A DNA stretch of 36,213 nucleotides from an uncultured beta proteobacterium (GCA_903905655.1 CAIVHG010000013.1:1-36213), one strand, 5' to 3'. Numbered from the stretch's first letter, positions 6,986-15,991 are shown. A program made the numbers and translations. Notes: generated by a model not told the origin, from the letters alone.

Positions 6986-8254
6986 ATGGCTAAAGTCGGG
7001 CGTGAATTCCAGCTACTGGTAAAGCCGATCGCCGCAGTCTGCAACATCGACTGCCATTATTGCTATTACCTGGAAAAGAAGAATCTCTACCCGGGCAGCC
7101 GCCAGTGGCGCATGCCCGACGATCTGCTGGAAAATTACATCATCCAGCACATCGAGGCCGCCTCCACCGAGGTCATCCTGTTCTCGTGGCACGGCGGAGA
7201 GCCGACCGTGCTGGGCGTCGACTATTTCCGCAAAGTGGTCGAGCTGCAGCGCAAGCACCGCCCGTCCGGGCGCCAGATACTGAACGGCCTGCAGACCAAT
7301 GGCACGCTGCTCGACGATGAATGGTTCGCGTTCTTCGCCGCGGAAAAATTCTTCGTCGGGCTGAGCATGGACGGGCCGCAGGAGTTGCACGACGCCAATC
7401 GCGTCACGCGCTCGGGCAAGCCCACGCACGAGCGCGTCATGCAATCGTACCGCGGCCTCAAGGCGCACGGCGTCTCGTGCGACCTGCTGTGCGTCGTCAG
7501 CAGCGCAAACGTGCGTCACCCCGAGGCGGTCTACCGCTTCTTCAAGAGCATCGGCGCCGATTACGTGCAGTTCCTGCCGATCGTCAGGCGCGCGCCCGGC
7601 GGCGCGCTCACCCCCGAGAGCGTGCCGGCGCGCGAATACGGGACCTTCCTGAAAACGGTATTCGACGACTGGGTGCGCAACGACATCGGCCGCATCGGCG
7701 TGCAAAATTTCGACGAGGCGCTGCGCACCTGCGCAGGCATGGAGCACGCGCTTTGCATATTCAGAAAAACCTGCGGCGACGTCGCCGCGATCGAGCACAA
7801 CGGGGACTTCTACAACTGCGATCACTTCGTGGATCGCGCGCACAAACTGGGGAATATCCGCGAGCAGTCGATCACCGAGCTGCTGGAGCACCCCGCGCAG
7901 ATCGAGTTCGGGCGCCGCAAGGCCGACCTGCCGCGCTATTGCCGCGAGTGCAGCGTGCGCGACTTCTGCAACGGCGGCTGCCCCAAGGACCGTTTCATCG
8001 AAACCCCGGACGGCGAAGCAGGCCTCAACTATCTGTGCGCGGGGTTCAAGTCGTTCTTCACCTATAGCCGGCCCTACCTGCGGCGGCTCGCCGCCTGCCA
8101 GAAGTCCGGGAGTTCGATCGAAGAGTTCATGCGCTCGCTGCGCACGGAGGACAACGCTCCCACGCAACCGGCCGGACGCAACGACCCGTGCCACTGCGGT
8201 AGCGGGAAGAAATTCAAGAAATGCTGCCTCGCCAAACGCCGCGCCCTGGCGTGA
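6986..8254 (+). CDS. radical SAM/SPASM enzyme, anaerobic sulfatase-maturase type, with SEC-C tail
   Basis: A 422-residue enzyme of the COG0641 group. The radical SAM cluster motif is C19-x3-C23-x2-C26 (VCNIDCHYCYYLEK), followed by the SAM-binding GGEP at 70-73. The C-terminal SPASM/twitch region carries C257, C263, C278 (in FYNCDHFVD, whose Asp279 matches the proposed catalytic Asp of AnSME enzymes), C319, C322, C328, C332 and C351. The last 25 residues are a SEC-C zinc motif, GRNDPCHCGSGKKFKKCCL. Family members convert a Ser or Cys of sulfatases into formylglycine, but relatives modify other proteins or peptides. No sulfatase gene is in the window, so the substrate is unknown. It lies 92 bases before a second radical SAM gene on the same strand. 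Confidence 0.9.
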   Translation: MAKVGREFQLLVKPIAAVCNIDCHYCYYLEKKNLYPGSRQWRMPDDLLENYIIQHIEAASTEVILFSWHGGEPTVLGVDYFRKVVELQRKHRPSGRQILNGLQTNGTLLDDEWFAFFAAEKFFVGLSMDGPQELHDANRVTRSGKPTHERVMQSYRGLKAHGVSCDLLCVVSSANVRHPEAVYRFFKSIGADYVQFLPIVRRAPGGALTPESVPAREYGTFLKTVFDDWVRNDIGRIGVQNFDEALRTCAGMEHALCIFRKTCGDVAAIEHNGDFYNCDHFVDRAHKLGNIREQSITELLEHPAQIEFGRRKADLPRYCRECSVRDFCNGGCPKDRFIETPDGEAGLNYLCAGFKSFFTYSRPYLRRLAACQKSGSSIEEFMRSLRTEDNAPTQPAGRNDPCHCGSGKKFKKCCLAKRRALA

Positions 8255-8337
8255 GCTGATACGTGCGCCCTGCCGCCGTTGATAAACGCAATCTCCTGGG
8301 GTAATCTCCCCTCTCCCGCGACGATCACCAGGCCGAT

Positions 8338-8385
8338 GCCCTGCCTATGGATGTACTAGCTGCCCTGCCTATGGATGTACTAGCT
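8338..8385 (+). repeat. tandem repeat, 2 x 24 bp, across the start of the second radical SAM gene
   Basis: Bases 8338-8361 and 8362-8385 are identical 24-base units. Each contains an ATG, so the gene has two in-frame candidate starts (8347 and 8371), and the duplicated peptide is MDVLAALP / MDVLAAPP. The unit length is a multiple of three, so the frame is kept. No good ribosome site is present ahead of either ATG. Confidence 0.95.
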
Positions 8386-9525
8386 GCCCCGCCCGCGGCG
8401 AGTGCCGAAAGCGCTGCGCCAATCGTCGGAGAGCGCGTCGAACTGCAATTGCTCACGACCCTGCGCTGCAATCTGCGCTGCACCTATTGCTCGCTCGGCG
8501 TGGGTGAGGTCGTCGGCTCGCAGAGGAAGCCCACCTACACGCTGGACGCGCTCGACGCATTCATCGAGAAGCAGCTCGCCGGCCACGAGATCTACGTGAC
8601 CTTCTACGGCGGCGAGCCTACGCTCAACCTCGCGTTCATGACTGCGGTCATGGACCGCTATCCGCGCTTTCGCTTCCAGCTGCAGACCAACGGCACGCTG
8701 CTGCACAAGCTGCCTGTTGCCTTGCTGGCGCGGTTGTCCAACATCCTGGTCTCGATCGACGGCGGTCAGCAGGTGACCGACAGCTACCGAGGACGCGGCT
8801 GTTACCACAAAGTGATGAAGAACCTGGACCTGGTGCGCGGCAAAGTGGGCGGCACGCTCACCGCGCGCGTGACCTGGCACAACGAGGACACCAGCTTCGA
8901 AGAACTGGACGCGCTGACGCGCAGCTTCGATTACCTCTACTTCCAGTTCGTGGCGCAGGAAGGCGCCTACTCTGCCGCGGCCGTGGCCAAGAAGCGCGCG
9001 GTGCTGTCGCAGCTGATCGACAAGTTCTTCGCGAGCAGCACGCTCTATCCGGTGATTCCGATCATGGGCATCGTGCGCAACAAGGTGCTGCCGTCGCGGG
9101 CACGCGAGCTCTACGCTGGGCTCACCCAGTGCCGCGTCTCGACCCACCTGCTGAACGTCATGCCCGACGGCAAGATCTATCCCTGCCCGGACCTCATGTA
9201 CGAGCCCGGGATGCTGCAGGGCGACGTGACCCAGAATTGGCTCAAGCGCAGCGCGCTGCAGCCGCACCCCGACATGCCGTGCGCAGACTGCAGCGCCTTC
9301 CCGTATTGCCGGGGCAACTGCATGAAGAACCTCTATATCGCATATGTGAAGGCCGACGAGAATTACCGCCGCACGGTCGTGGAGCCGATCTGCGATTTGC
9401 TGCGCTTCCTGGGCGAGGAAGTCGACCGCCACGATCCCCACGCCTGGTATGGCCGCGCCGCCCTGCCCCTGCGCAACCGTGTTGCCAACTGCGAGGCCTA
9501 CGAATACGTGGAGATCATGCCCTGA
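8347..9525 (+). CDS. radical SAM/SPASM protein, putative peptide- or protein-modifying enzyme
   Basis: A 392-residue enzyme (384 if the second ATG is used). The motif C41-x3-C45-x2-C48 in TLRCNLRCTYCSLG binds the SAM-activating [4Fe-4S] cluster, and YGGEPTLN at 87-94 is the SAM site. A SPASM-like C-terminal part has C262, C280 (VMPDGKIYPCPD), C312, C315, C321, C325 and C349, enough for auxiliary clusters. It resembles the group of putative peptide-modifying enzymes called AF1577-like, but I am not certain of the subfamily. The first 24 residues are low-complexity Ala/Pro-rich and partly created by a 24-base duplication. It probably shares a transcript with the preceding SEC-C radical SAM gene. 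No precursor peptide gene was found in the gaps on either side. Confidence 0.85.
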   Translation: MDVLAALPMDVLAAPPAASAESAAPIVGERVELQLLTTLRCNLRCTYCSLGVGEVVGSQRKPTYTLDALDAFIEKQLAGHEIYVTFYGGEPTLNLAFMTAVMDRYPRFRFQLQTNGTLLHKLPVALLARLSNILVSIDGGQQVTDSYRGRGCYHKVMKNLDLVRGKVGGTLTARVTWHNEDTSFEELDALTRSFDYLYFQFVAQEGAYSAAAVAKKRAVLSQLIDKFFASSTLYPVIPIMGIVRNKVLPSRARELYAGLTQCRVSTHLLNVMPDGKIYPCPDLMYEPGMLQGDVTQNWLKRSALQPHPDMPCADCSAFPYCRGNCMKNLYIAYVKADENYRRTVVEPICDLLRFLGEEVDRHDPHAWYGRAALPLRNRVANCEAYEYVEIMP

Positions 9526-9598
9526 ACAGCGGCGGTTGCAAAACGTTTAACAAGCTGCAAGAATCTGTCAATCCGCATCTGAACCGAAACTCCATCCC

Positions 9599-9802
9599 TT
9601 GATCGCTCTCACCGTCAACGGCGAACCGCGCCGCTTCGAACAATCGCTTACCTGCCAGCAACTGCTCGAGCGCCTGGAACTCGGCGGCAAGCGGGTGGCG
9701 CTCGAATGCAACGGCGAAATCGTGCCGCGCAGCCGCCACGCGGCGCACCTGCTGGCCGACGGAGACCGCCTCGAGATCGTGGTCGCCGTCGGCGGCGGCT
9801 GA
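9599..9802 (+). CDS. thiS: ThiS, sulfur carrier protein for thiazole synthesis
   Basis: A 67-residue ubiquitin-like sulfur carrier. It begins (M)IALTVNGEPRRF, contains the CNGEIVPRS segment typical of ThiS, and ends VAVGGG; the C-terminal Gly-Gly is adenylated and converted to thiocarboxylate, the sulfur donor for the thiamine thiazole ring. The only start that gives the normal N-terminus is TTG at 9599, and no clear ribosome site precedes it, so expression may be weak or coupled. It is followed 33 bases later by thiG, its direct partner. No TPP riboswitch was recognised upstream. Confidence 0.92.
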   Translation: MIALTVNGEPRRFEQSLTCQQLLERLELGGKRVALECNGEIVPRSRHAAHLLADGDRLEIVVAVGGG

Positions 9803-9835
9803 GCCCTCACCTACGTTTATAAAGCAAAGACGCAC

Positions 9836-10651
9836 ATGAAACCTGAAGACCAGCTGCATCAACTGACCATCGCGGGCAAACCGTACAAGTCGCGGCTGCT
9901 GGTGGGCACCGGAAAGTACCGCGACTTCGCCGAGACGCGTGCCGCGATCGACGCCAGCGGCGCGCAGATCGTGACCGTCGCCATCCGCCGCACCAACATT
10001 GGCCAGGATCCCAAGCAGCCCAGCCTGCTCGAAGTGCTGCCGCCATCGCAGTTCACCATCCTGCCCAACACCGCCGGCTGCTACAACGCTGAGGATGCGG
10101 TGCGCACGCTGCAGCTCGCGCGCGAGCTGCTCGACGGGCACGACCTGGTCAAGCTCGAAGTGCTGGGCGACCAGAAGACGCTGTTCCCGAACATGGCCGA
10201 AACGCTGAAGGCTGCGAAAACGCTGGTGCAGGACGGATTCAAGGTCATGGTCTATTGCAGCGACGATCCGATTGCCGCCAAGCAGCTCGAAGAGATCGGC
10301 TGCGTGGCCGTGATGCCGCTCGCCTCGCTGATCGGCTCCGGCATGGGCATCCTCAATCCGTGGAACCTGCAGATCATCATCGACAACGCCAAGGTGCCGG
10401 TGATCGTCGATGCCGGCGTCGGAACCGCATCGGACGCCGCGATCGCGATGGAGCTCGGGTGCGACGGCGTGCTGATGAATACCGCCATCGCGACTGCCGG
10501 GAATCCGGTGTTGATGGCCTCCGCGATGAGAAAAGCCATCGAAGCTGGGCGCGAGGCATTCTGCGCCGGCCGCATGCCCAAGAAGCCGTACGCGGCCAGC
10601 CCGAGTTCACCCACCGAGGGTGTGTTTACCGCACGCGCTGCCAGCGCTTAA
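9836..10651 (+). CDS. thiG: ThiG, thiazole synthase
   Basis: A 271-residue cytosolic TIM-barrel enzyme that joins deoxyxylulose 5-phosphate, dehydroglycine and the ThiS thiocarboxylate to make the thiazole phosphate of thiamine. Family landmarks are [10 protein letters not shown] near residue 20, [17 protein letters not shown] at about 74-90, K106 in [10 protein letters not shown] (the Schiff-base lysine), and [31 protein letters not shown] near the end, which forms the phosphate-binding loops. The length is normal. There is a TTTATAAAG stretch just upstream but no strong ribosome site. It forms an operon with thiS. The downstream neighbour is not a thiamine gene but an ETHE1-like protein. 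Confidence 0.96.
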   Translation: MKPEDQLHQLTIAGKPYKSRLLVGTGKYRDFAETRAAIDASGAQIVTVAIRRTNIGQDPKQPSLLEVLPPSQFTILPNTAGCYNAEDAVRTLQLARELLDGHDLVKLEVLGDQKTLFPNMAETLKAAKTLVQDGFKVMVYCSDDPIAAKQLEEIGCVAVMPLASLIGSGMGILNPWNLQIIIDNAKVPVIVDAGVGTASDAAIAMELGCDGVLMNTAIATAGNPVLMASAMRKAIEAGREAFCAGRMPKKPYAASPSSPTEGVFTARAASA

Positions 10652-10699
10652 AACGCAGATCGATTACATGTATGAACGCATCCGCGCTTTAGTCAATCG

Positions 10700-11677
10700 A
10701 TGATCTTCCGCCAGCTCTACGACCCGGTTTCCCGCGACTACACGTATCTGATCGGCGACGAAGCATCGCGGCTCGCGGTGCTGGTCGATCCCATGCTCTC
10801 GCAGATCTACCGCGACCTCGGCACGCTCAAAGAGCTCGGCCTGAGGCTCGCCTATGTGCTGGAAACCCGCGTGCATGCTTCCCAGACGACCGGCGCTCCG
10901 AAGATGCGCGTGCTGACCGGATGCGGAGGCATCGCGCCCGATGCAGTGCAAAACGGATTCGCCGGCCGCTCTCTGCTCGACGGTGAAGTGCTGCGCCTCG
11001 GCGACATCAGCGTCACCGCCATCGCCGTCGCCGGCTACATGCAAAGCCACGTGGCTTACCGCATCAACGCGGACCGCGTGCTGGCGGGCGGTGCGCTGTG
11101 CGAGCAGCACGGCAGCGGGCTGCGGCATGACGATGCGCGCCGCCTGCGCGATGCGCTGATCCGGCGTCTCGCGACGCTGCCCGACGACACGCTGCTCTAT
11201 CCCGGCCACGACTACGGCGGTCTCACGGCGACGACCCTGGGCGAGGAACGGCACGCGCGTCCGCTGGCCGACCGCAGCGAGGATCCATTCAGCGCGTTCA
11301 TGGCGCGCCTCACGCAGCCACTGCCCGTAGAACTCATGCAGCCCGTGACTACGCACGCCGCAATGCAAAAGGACGTCATCGTTGCACGGGTTGCAAGCAA
11401 ACCGCGCAGGCAGCTGCACTTGCCCAAACGCATCGTCCGCACTACGCTACCCGGCCCGCAGCGTCAGGCGCAGATCGCCGCAGGCACGCTGGTGCTGATC
11501 GGGACTGCGCTCTCGGTGCTCTACTCGCCGTGGTTCCTGTTGCTGCCCGCGTTGATTGGCGGCCAACTGATCGGCGCCGGCGCGACCGGCAACTCGCTGC
11601 TGACGCAGTGGCTCGCGAAACTGCCCTTCAATCGGCCGCACGCCGGCAGCACGGCGCGGCCGCGCCCGAACGACTGA
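10700..11677 (+). CDS. degenerate persulfide dioxygenase (ETHE1)-like protein fused to a YgaP-type membrane domain
   Basis: A 325-residue two-domain protein. Residues 1-230 follow the bacterial ETHE1-like metallo-beta-lactamase pattern ([21 protein letters not shown] at the start, [15 protein letters not shown] at 162-174). The metal motif that should read HxHxDH is RVHASQ (R57, H59, S61, Q62). The PGHT loop is AGYM (Tyr113 for His), and GDAL is GGAL (Gly131 for Asp). Thus the positions of all three iron ligands of ETHE1 are changed, while H170 remains. Residues 250-312 are a DUF2892/YgaP-like double transmembrane hairpin ([18 protein letters not shown], then [12 protein letters not shown], ending LAKLPFNR). 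Dioxygenase activity is unlikely. The gene is intact, so a non-catalytic sulfane-sulfur binding or membrane role is possible (inference). Confidence 0.85.
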   Translation: MIFRQLYDPVSRDYTYLIGDEASRLAVLVDPMLSQIYRDLGTLKELGLRLAYVLETRVHASQTTGAPKMRVLTGCGGIAPDAVQNGFAGRSLLDGEVLRLGDISVTAIAVAGYMQSHVAYRINADRVLAGGALCEQHGSGLRHDDARRLRDALIRRLATLPDDTLLYPGHDYGGLTATTLGEERHARPLADRSEDPFSAFMARLTQPLPVELMQPVTTHAAMQKDVIVARVASKPRRQLHLPKRIVRTTLPGPQRQAQIAAGTLVLIGTALSVLYSPWFLLLPALIGGQLIGAGATGNSLLTQWLAKLPFNRPHAGSTARPRPND

Positions 11678-11745
11678 ACCGCGCGAACCGGCCCGCGCGG
11701 CGACGTCCGCCGCATGCGATGGCCCCGTGGGTTACACTCCACGCC

Positions 11746-12420
11746 ATGACGAACCCCGATTATTCAATACGCAGCTTCGTGCTGCGGCAGGGACGGGTTT
11801 CGAACGCGCAGCGCCGCGCGCACGAAACGCTGTTGCCCCGCTACGGCATCCCATACGCCGCGCAGGCGCTCGATCTCGACCAGATCTTTGGACGCAGCGC
11901 GCCCAAAGTGCTCGAAATCGGCTTCGGCATGGGCGAGACGACCGCGTCCACCGCCGCAGCGCATCCCGAATGCGATTACCTCGGCATCGAAGTGCACACG
12001 CCCGGCGTGGGCAGCCTGCTCAAACAGATCGATGAACTGGCGCTCACCAACCTGCGCATCATTCAGCACGATGCCGTCGAAGTGCTGAAGCACATGATCG
12101 CGCCCGCAGCGCTCGATGGCGTGCACGTGTTCTTTCCCGATCCGTGGCCCAAGAAGCGGCATCACAAGCGCCGGCTGCTGCAGCCCGAATTCATCGCGCT
12201 CCTGTGCACGCGCATGAAGCCGGGCGCCTATCTGCACGTGGCCACCGACTGGCAGGAATACGCCGAGCAGATACTGGAGGTGTGCACGCGCGAACCCGCG
12301 CTCGTCAACACCGCTCCTGGCTATGCGCCGCGCCCCGCGCACCGCCCTGAAACAAAGTTTGAGCAGCGCGGTCTCAGGCTCGGTCACGGAGTGTGGGACG
12401 TCGTATTCCAGCGCGTTTGA
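11746..12420 (+). CDS. trmB: TrmB, tRNA (guanine-N7)-methyltransferase
   Basis: A 224-residue SAM-dependent methyltransferase that makes m7G46 in tRNA. Landmarks are [10 protein letters not shown] near the N-terminus, the SAM-binding [10 protein letters not shown], the acidic [15 protein letters not shown], and the family signature [17 protein letters not shown] at about 128-144. The end [10 protein letters not shown] is also usual. The ATG at 11746 is chosen because it gives the standard length; the frame is open upstream into the previous gene. No ribosome site is apparent, and a TACACT -10-like element lies seven bases ahead. It converges on hemW, with only 15 bases between the stop codons. 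Confidence 0.95.
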   Translation: MTNPDYSIRSFVLRQGRVSNAQRRAHETLLPRYGIPYAAQALDLDQIFGRSAPKVLEIGFGMGETTASTAAAHPECDYLGIEVHTPGVGSLLKQIDELALTNLRIIQHDAVEVLKHMIAPAALDGVHVFFPDPWPKKRHHKRRLLQPEFIALLCTRMKPGAYLHVATDWQEYAEQILEVCTREPALVNTAPGYAPRPAHRPETKFEQRGLRLGHGVWDVVFQRV

Positions 12421-12435
12421 CTGCAAGCAGCGCCG

Positions 12436-13644
12436 TTAGCGCGACTCTGGAAGAAAGATTTGCAGCAGGTCGTTGAGGAAGCGCCGACCGAGCGCGGTCG
12501 GCATGACACGCTGATGGTCGCGTGCGATCAGCCCCCGGCGCTCGGCCTCATTGAGCGGCTTCAGCACGCCCGCGAGTGGGTAGCCCGCGCGCTCCTCGTA
12601 TAGGGTCGGCGCAAAGCCCTGGTTCAGGCGCAGGGCGTTCATCATGAATTCGAAGCCAATGTCCTCGGTGCTCACCTCGTGCTCTTCCTGCAGTGCGCTT
12701 CCGGCCGCCGCGCTCTCCATGTACTTGCGCGGCTGGCGCTGGCGCACCTGACGCAGGATGCGGCCGGGAAAAGACAGCTTACTGTGGGCACCCGCGCCGA
12801 TGCCCAGGTAGTCACCAAAGGTCCAGTAGTTGAGGTTGTGGCGCGACTCGCGCCCGGGTTTGGCGAAGGCAGAGGTTTCGTAGTGACGGTAACCCGCACG
12901 CGCGAGGCGTGCTTCGATCGCCTGCTGCATTTCAGCGCTCACATCATCGTCGGGCAAGACCGGCGGATGACTGTGAAACCAGGTATTGGGCTCGAGCGTC
13001 AGATGATAGGCGGACAGATGCGCCGGCGCATACTCGAGCGCGGCTTCGATGTCGGCGCCGGCGTCGGCCGGCACCTGCGCCGGCAATCCGTACATCAGAT
13101 CCAGATTGAAGTTGTCGAACTGCGCACGCGCGATGTCGAGTGCTGCACGCGCCTGCGCCGCGTCGTGGATGCGGCCCAGAGCCTTTAAGTAACGGTCATC
13201 GAAACTCTGCACGCCGATCGAGAGGCGGTTGATTCCCGCAATGCGGAAGTCGTGAAATTTCTGCGCTTCGAAGGTCCCGGGGTTGGCTTCGAGCGTGATC
13301 TCGGCGTCCACCGCAAGCGGCATCCGCGCACGCACCGCCGCCAGCAGCCGGTCGATGCTGGCCGGCGCAAACAGACTGGGCGTGCCGCCGCCGAAAAAAA
13401 TGCTGTAAATCCTGCGCCCCCATACCAGCGGCAGCGCCGCCTCGAGGTCTGCGATCAGCGCGTCTACGTAGTGTTCCTCGGGCAGCGGGCCGTTCGCCGC
13501 ATGAGAGTTGAAATCGCAGTACGGGCATTTGCGCACGCACCACGGGATGTGGATATAGAGCGCGAGCGGCGGCAGCGCCTTGAACGACGGCGAGCGGGCC
13601 AGCATTGCAGCCGCGATTGGCGTGCCGCCTTGCACGGCGCTCAC
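12436..13644 (-). CDS. hemW: HemW-like radical SAM haem chaperone
   Basis: A 402-residue protein of the coproporphyrinogen III oxidase-like radical SAM group. The cluster motif is C36-x3-C40-x2-C43-x-F (YIHIPWCVRKCPYCDF), followed by FFGGGTPSLF, LEANPGTFE and GINRLSIGVQSFDD, then the HemW C-terminal domain with GIGAGAHSKL. The CxxxCxxC motif without the extra HemN cysteine, and the genomic position next to rdgB, favour HemW, which delivers haem, over the true oxidase HemN. The start is GTG at 13644, overlapping the rdgB stop codon (GTGA), so the two are translationally coupled. Confidence 0.92.
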   Translation of the reverse strand: MSAVQGGTPIAAAMLARSPSFKALPPLALYIHIPWCVRKCPYCDFNSHAANGPLPEEHYVDALIADLEAALPLVWGRRIYSIFFGGGTPSLFAPASIDRLLAAVRARMPLAVDAEITLEANPGTFEAQKFHDFRIAGINRLSIGVQSFDDRYLKALGRIHDAAQARAALDIARAQFDNFNLDLMYGLPAQVPADAGADIEAALEYAPAHLSAYHLTLEPNTWFHSHPPVLPDDDVSAEMQQAIEARLARAGYRHYETSAFAKPGRESRHNLNYWTFGDYLGIGAGAHSKLSFPGRILRQVRQRQPRKYMESAAAGSALQEEHEVSTEDIGFEFMMNALRLNQGFAPTLYEERAGYPLAGVLKPLNEAERRGLIARDHQRVMPTALGRRFLNDLLQIFLPESR

Positions 13645-14261
13645 CGCCTGCTCTGCGGCTGAGCGAGCCGCAGCCGCGCGGCCAGCGCCGCCAGCGCCTG
13701 CGCGCGATGGCTGATGCGGTTCTTGTGCGCGGGCGCGAGTTCGGCGCCGGTCTTGCCTAATTCCGGCACCAGGAACAGCGGGTCATAGCCGAAGCCGCCG
13801 CTGCCGCGCGGCTCGCGCACGATCTCGCCATGCCATTCGGCATCGCAGATGATCGGCTGCGGATCGAAAGCGGAGCGCACGAGCACGATCACGCAGTAGT
13901 AATGCGCCTTGCGGTTCTGCTCAGCGGCCAGCAACTCGAGCAGCTTGCGGTTGTTGCGCTCGTCCTGTGCATCGCGTCCGCCAGCGACCGCGTCCGCGAA
14001 GCGCGCGGAATGCACGCCGGGAGCACCGGCTAGCGCGTCCACGCAGATGCCGGAATCATCGGCCAGCGCCGGCAGCTCTGAGTAGCGGCTCGCCTGGCGC
14101 GCCTTGGCGAGCGCGTTTTCGACGAAAGTCGCATGCGGCTCTTCGGCTTCCGGCACGCCGAGCGTCGATTGAGCGACGATCTCGATATCGAGCGGCCCCA
14201 GGATGGCGGCGATTTCGTTGAGCTTGCCGACGTTGTTCGAGGCGATGACGATTTTATTCAT
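13641..14261 (-). CDS. rdgB: RdgB/HAM1, XTP/dITP diphosphatase
   Basis: A 206-residue nucleotide-sanitising enzyme that hydrolyses dITP, dXTP and XTP to monophosphates. Family motifs are IVIASNNVGKLNEI at the N-terminus (SxNxxK triphosphate site), ALADDSGICVDALAGAPGVHSARFA around residue 65 (catalytic Asp and metal site), and GSGGFGYDPLFLVPE followed by KNRISHRAQAL near the end. I chose the ATG at 14261 (MNKIVIASNN), five codons inside a longer open frame, because it matches the usual start. It is the middle gene of rph-rdgB-hemW on the minus strand. Confidence 0.95.
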   Translation of the reverse strand: MNKIVIASNNVGKLNEIAAILGPLDIEIVAQSTLGVPEAEEPHATFVENALAKARQASRYSELPALADDSGICVDALAGAPGVHSARFADAVAGGRDAQDERNNRKLLELLAAEQNRKAHYYCVIVLVRSAFDPQPIICDAEWHGEIVREPRGSGGFGYDPLFLVPELGKTGAELAPAHKNRISHRAQALAALAARLRLAQPQSRR

Positions 14262-14319
14262 CGGTAGTGCCTGCACTAAGCTGCGCGAACTGCGGCGGCG
14301 CGCCTATGATATACCCGGT

Positions 14320-15039
14320 TCATGCCTGTGCGAGTGCGGCCTTCTGCAGCGCGATCAGGCGCTGGATGCCGGCTTCGGCAAGATCGAGCATCGATGTCAG
14401 TTCGGGGCGCGTAAACGGCACGCCTTCCGCGGTGCCCTGTACTTCCACCAAGCCGCCGCTGCCGGTCATGACCACGTTCATGTCGGTTTCGCACGCCGAG
14501 TCTTCGGCATAGTCCAGATCGAGCACCGGCACGCCCTGATAGACGCCGACCGACACCGCGGCCACGAAATCCTGGATCGGCGATTCAGAGATCAGCTTGC
14601 TCTTGAGCAGATGCGCAAACGCGTCGTGCACCGCGACGAAGGCGCCGGTGATGCTCGCGGTGCGCGTGCCGCCGTCCGCCTGGATGACGTCACAGTCGAT
14701 CTTGATCGTGCGCTCGCCCATGCGCGAGAGATCGACCACTGCGCGCAGCGCGCGCCCGATCAAACGCTGGATTTCCTGGGTACGGCCCGATTGCTTGCCA
14801 CGCGCCGCCTCGCGGTCCATGCGCGTGTTGGTCGAGCGCGGCAGCATTCCGTATTCGGCAGTGAGCCAACCCTGCCCCTTGCCCTTCAGAAAGGCCGGCA
14901 CCTTGTCCTCGATGCTGGCGGTGCAGATCACTTTGGTATCGCCGCACTCGATCAGCACCGAACCTTCCGCATGCCGCGTATAGCGGCGGGTGATTCGAAT
15001 CTCGCGCAACTCACTGGGTAAACGCTTGCTGGGCCGCAT
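14320..15039 (-). CDS. rph: RNase PH
   Basis: A 239-residue phosphorolytic 3'-5' exoribonuclease that trims tRNA 3' ends. Landmarks are the N-terminus [31 protein letters not shown], the [14 protein letters not shown] segment, [20 protein letters not shown] with the phosphate-binding Arg residues, [17 protein letters not shown], and the catalytic [17 protein letters not shown]. Full length and no missing key residues were seen. It is divergent from yicC across 85 bases and is the first gene of the rph-rdgB-hemW unit. Confidence 0.97.
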   Translation of the reverse strand: MRPSKRLPSELREIRITRRYTRHAEGSVLIECGDTKVICTASIEDKVPAFLKGKGQGWLTAEYGMLPRSTNTRMDREAARGKQSGRTQEIQRLIGRALRAVVDLSRMGERTIKIDCDVIQADGGTRTASITGAFVAVHDAFAHLLKSKLISESPIQDFVAAVSVGVYQGVPVLDLDYAEDSACETDMNVVMTGSGGLVEVQGTAEGVPFTRPELTSMLDLAEAGIQRLIALQKAALAQA

Positions 15040-15124
15040 AATGTGCTATCTTTCGACGTTAGCTAGGCAATCAAAATTGCAATTGTACGATGGTACTCAT
15101 CCCCAGCCACATGCACGGTGAAAC
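15040..15124. promoter_or_regulatory. divergent promoter region between rph and yicC
   Basis: These 85 bases are clearly richer in A and T than the flanks and contain the perfect palindrome AATTGCAATT (15075-15084). They must carry the start signals of both divergent units (rph-rdgB-hemW and yicC-gmk-rpoZ-spoT), but no -35/-10 pair stands out well enough to be placed. Confidence 0.35.
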
Positions 15125-15991
15125 ATGATCTATAGCATGACCGGATACGCGAGCGTAACACGTGAACTGGCGACTGCTGCGCTCGCCGTCGAGTTGCGCT
15201 CCGTCAATCATCGTTATCTGGATCTGCTGTTCCGGCTGCCTGAAGAGCTGCGCGCCCTCGAGCCCGGCCTGCGCGAGCTGCTGGTGGCGCAACTGCAGCG
15301 CGGCAAGGTCGAGTGCCGCATCACACTGACGCCGCTGGCGCAGGCGCAAAAGCCGGCTGAACTCAATGCCGAGGCCTTGAAACAGCTGCGCGCCCTCAGC
15401 GAAAAACTGCGCGTGTCGTGGCCCAGCGTCGCCGGTCTCACTGCTGCCGAGATACTGCGCTGGCCGGGAATCCTGGCCGCCGAGACAGTCTCGCTCGACG
15501 AGATGCGCGCGGCGTGCCATGTGGCGATCGAGTTGGTGCTGCAGGAATTTACCGCGACGCGCGCACGCGAGGGCGAGAAGCTCAAGGCGCTGCTGCTCGA
15601 GCGGGTGGCCGCGATGGAAGAACGTGTCGCCGTGGTGGCGCCGCGCATGCCGCAAGTGCTTGCCGCCTTCAAGGACAAGCTGACGTCACGCCTGCGCGAA
15701 GCGATGGCGGCGGACGACGACGAGCGCATCCGGCAGGAAATCACGCTGTTTGCCAACCGCATCGACGTCGATGAGGAGCTCTCGCGCCTCACCGCGCATC
15801 TGGATGAAGTGAAGCGCGTGCTCGAGGCTGGCGGCGCGGTCGGCAAGCGGCTCGATTTCCTGATGCAGGAACTGAACCGCGAAGCAAATACGCTGGGCTC
15901 CAAATCGGTGGACGTCGACGTGACGCGCGTGGCCTTGGATCTGAAGCTGCTGATCGAGCAGATGCGCGAGCAGATCCAGAACATCGAGTAG
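15125..15991 (+). CDS. yicC: YicC family endoribonuclease
   Basis: A 288-residue protein of the YicC/YloC family. It starts MIYSMTGYASV, followed by VELRSVNHRYLDLLFRLPEELR and GKVECRITL in the N-terminal domain, and ends with the conserved GKRLDFLMQELNREANTLGSKS and a final LKLLIEQMREQIQNIE. Members have been reported to be endoribonucleases. The gene sits directly upstream of gmk, its normal position. In several Burkholderiales I recall kinase and phosphatase genes between rph and yicC; none is present here. Confidence 0.93.
   Translation: MIYSMTGYASVTRELATAALAVELRSVNHRYLDLLFRLPEELRALEPGLRELLVAQLQRGKVECRITLTPLAQAQKPAELNAEALKQLRALSEKLRVSWPSVAGLTAAEILRWPGILAAETVSLDEMRAACHVAIELVLQEFTATRAREGEKLKALLLERVAAMEERVAVVAPRMPQVLAAFKDKLTSRLREAMAADDDERIRQEITLFANRIDVDEELSRLTAHLDEVKRVLEAGGAVGKRLDFLMQELNREANTLGSKSVDVDVTRVALDLKLLIEQMREQIQNIE

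Noticed and set aside
8279-8292. TTGAT-like half of an FNR site upstream of the second radical SAM gene.
   Set aside because: The second half-site (GCAAT instead of ATCAA) does not match.
8255-8346. Search for a precursor peptide gene between the two radical SAM genes.
   Set aside because: No short frame with a start, ribosome site and Cys-, Gly- or Ser-rich core was found there or in 9526-9598.
9526-9598. Possible TPP riboswitch before thiS.
   Set aside because: The gap is only 73 bases and none of the conserved thi-box segments could be found.
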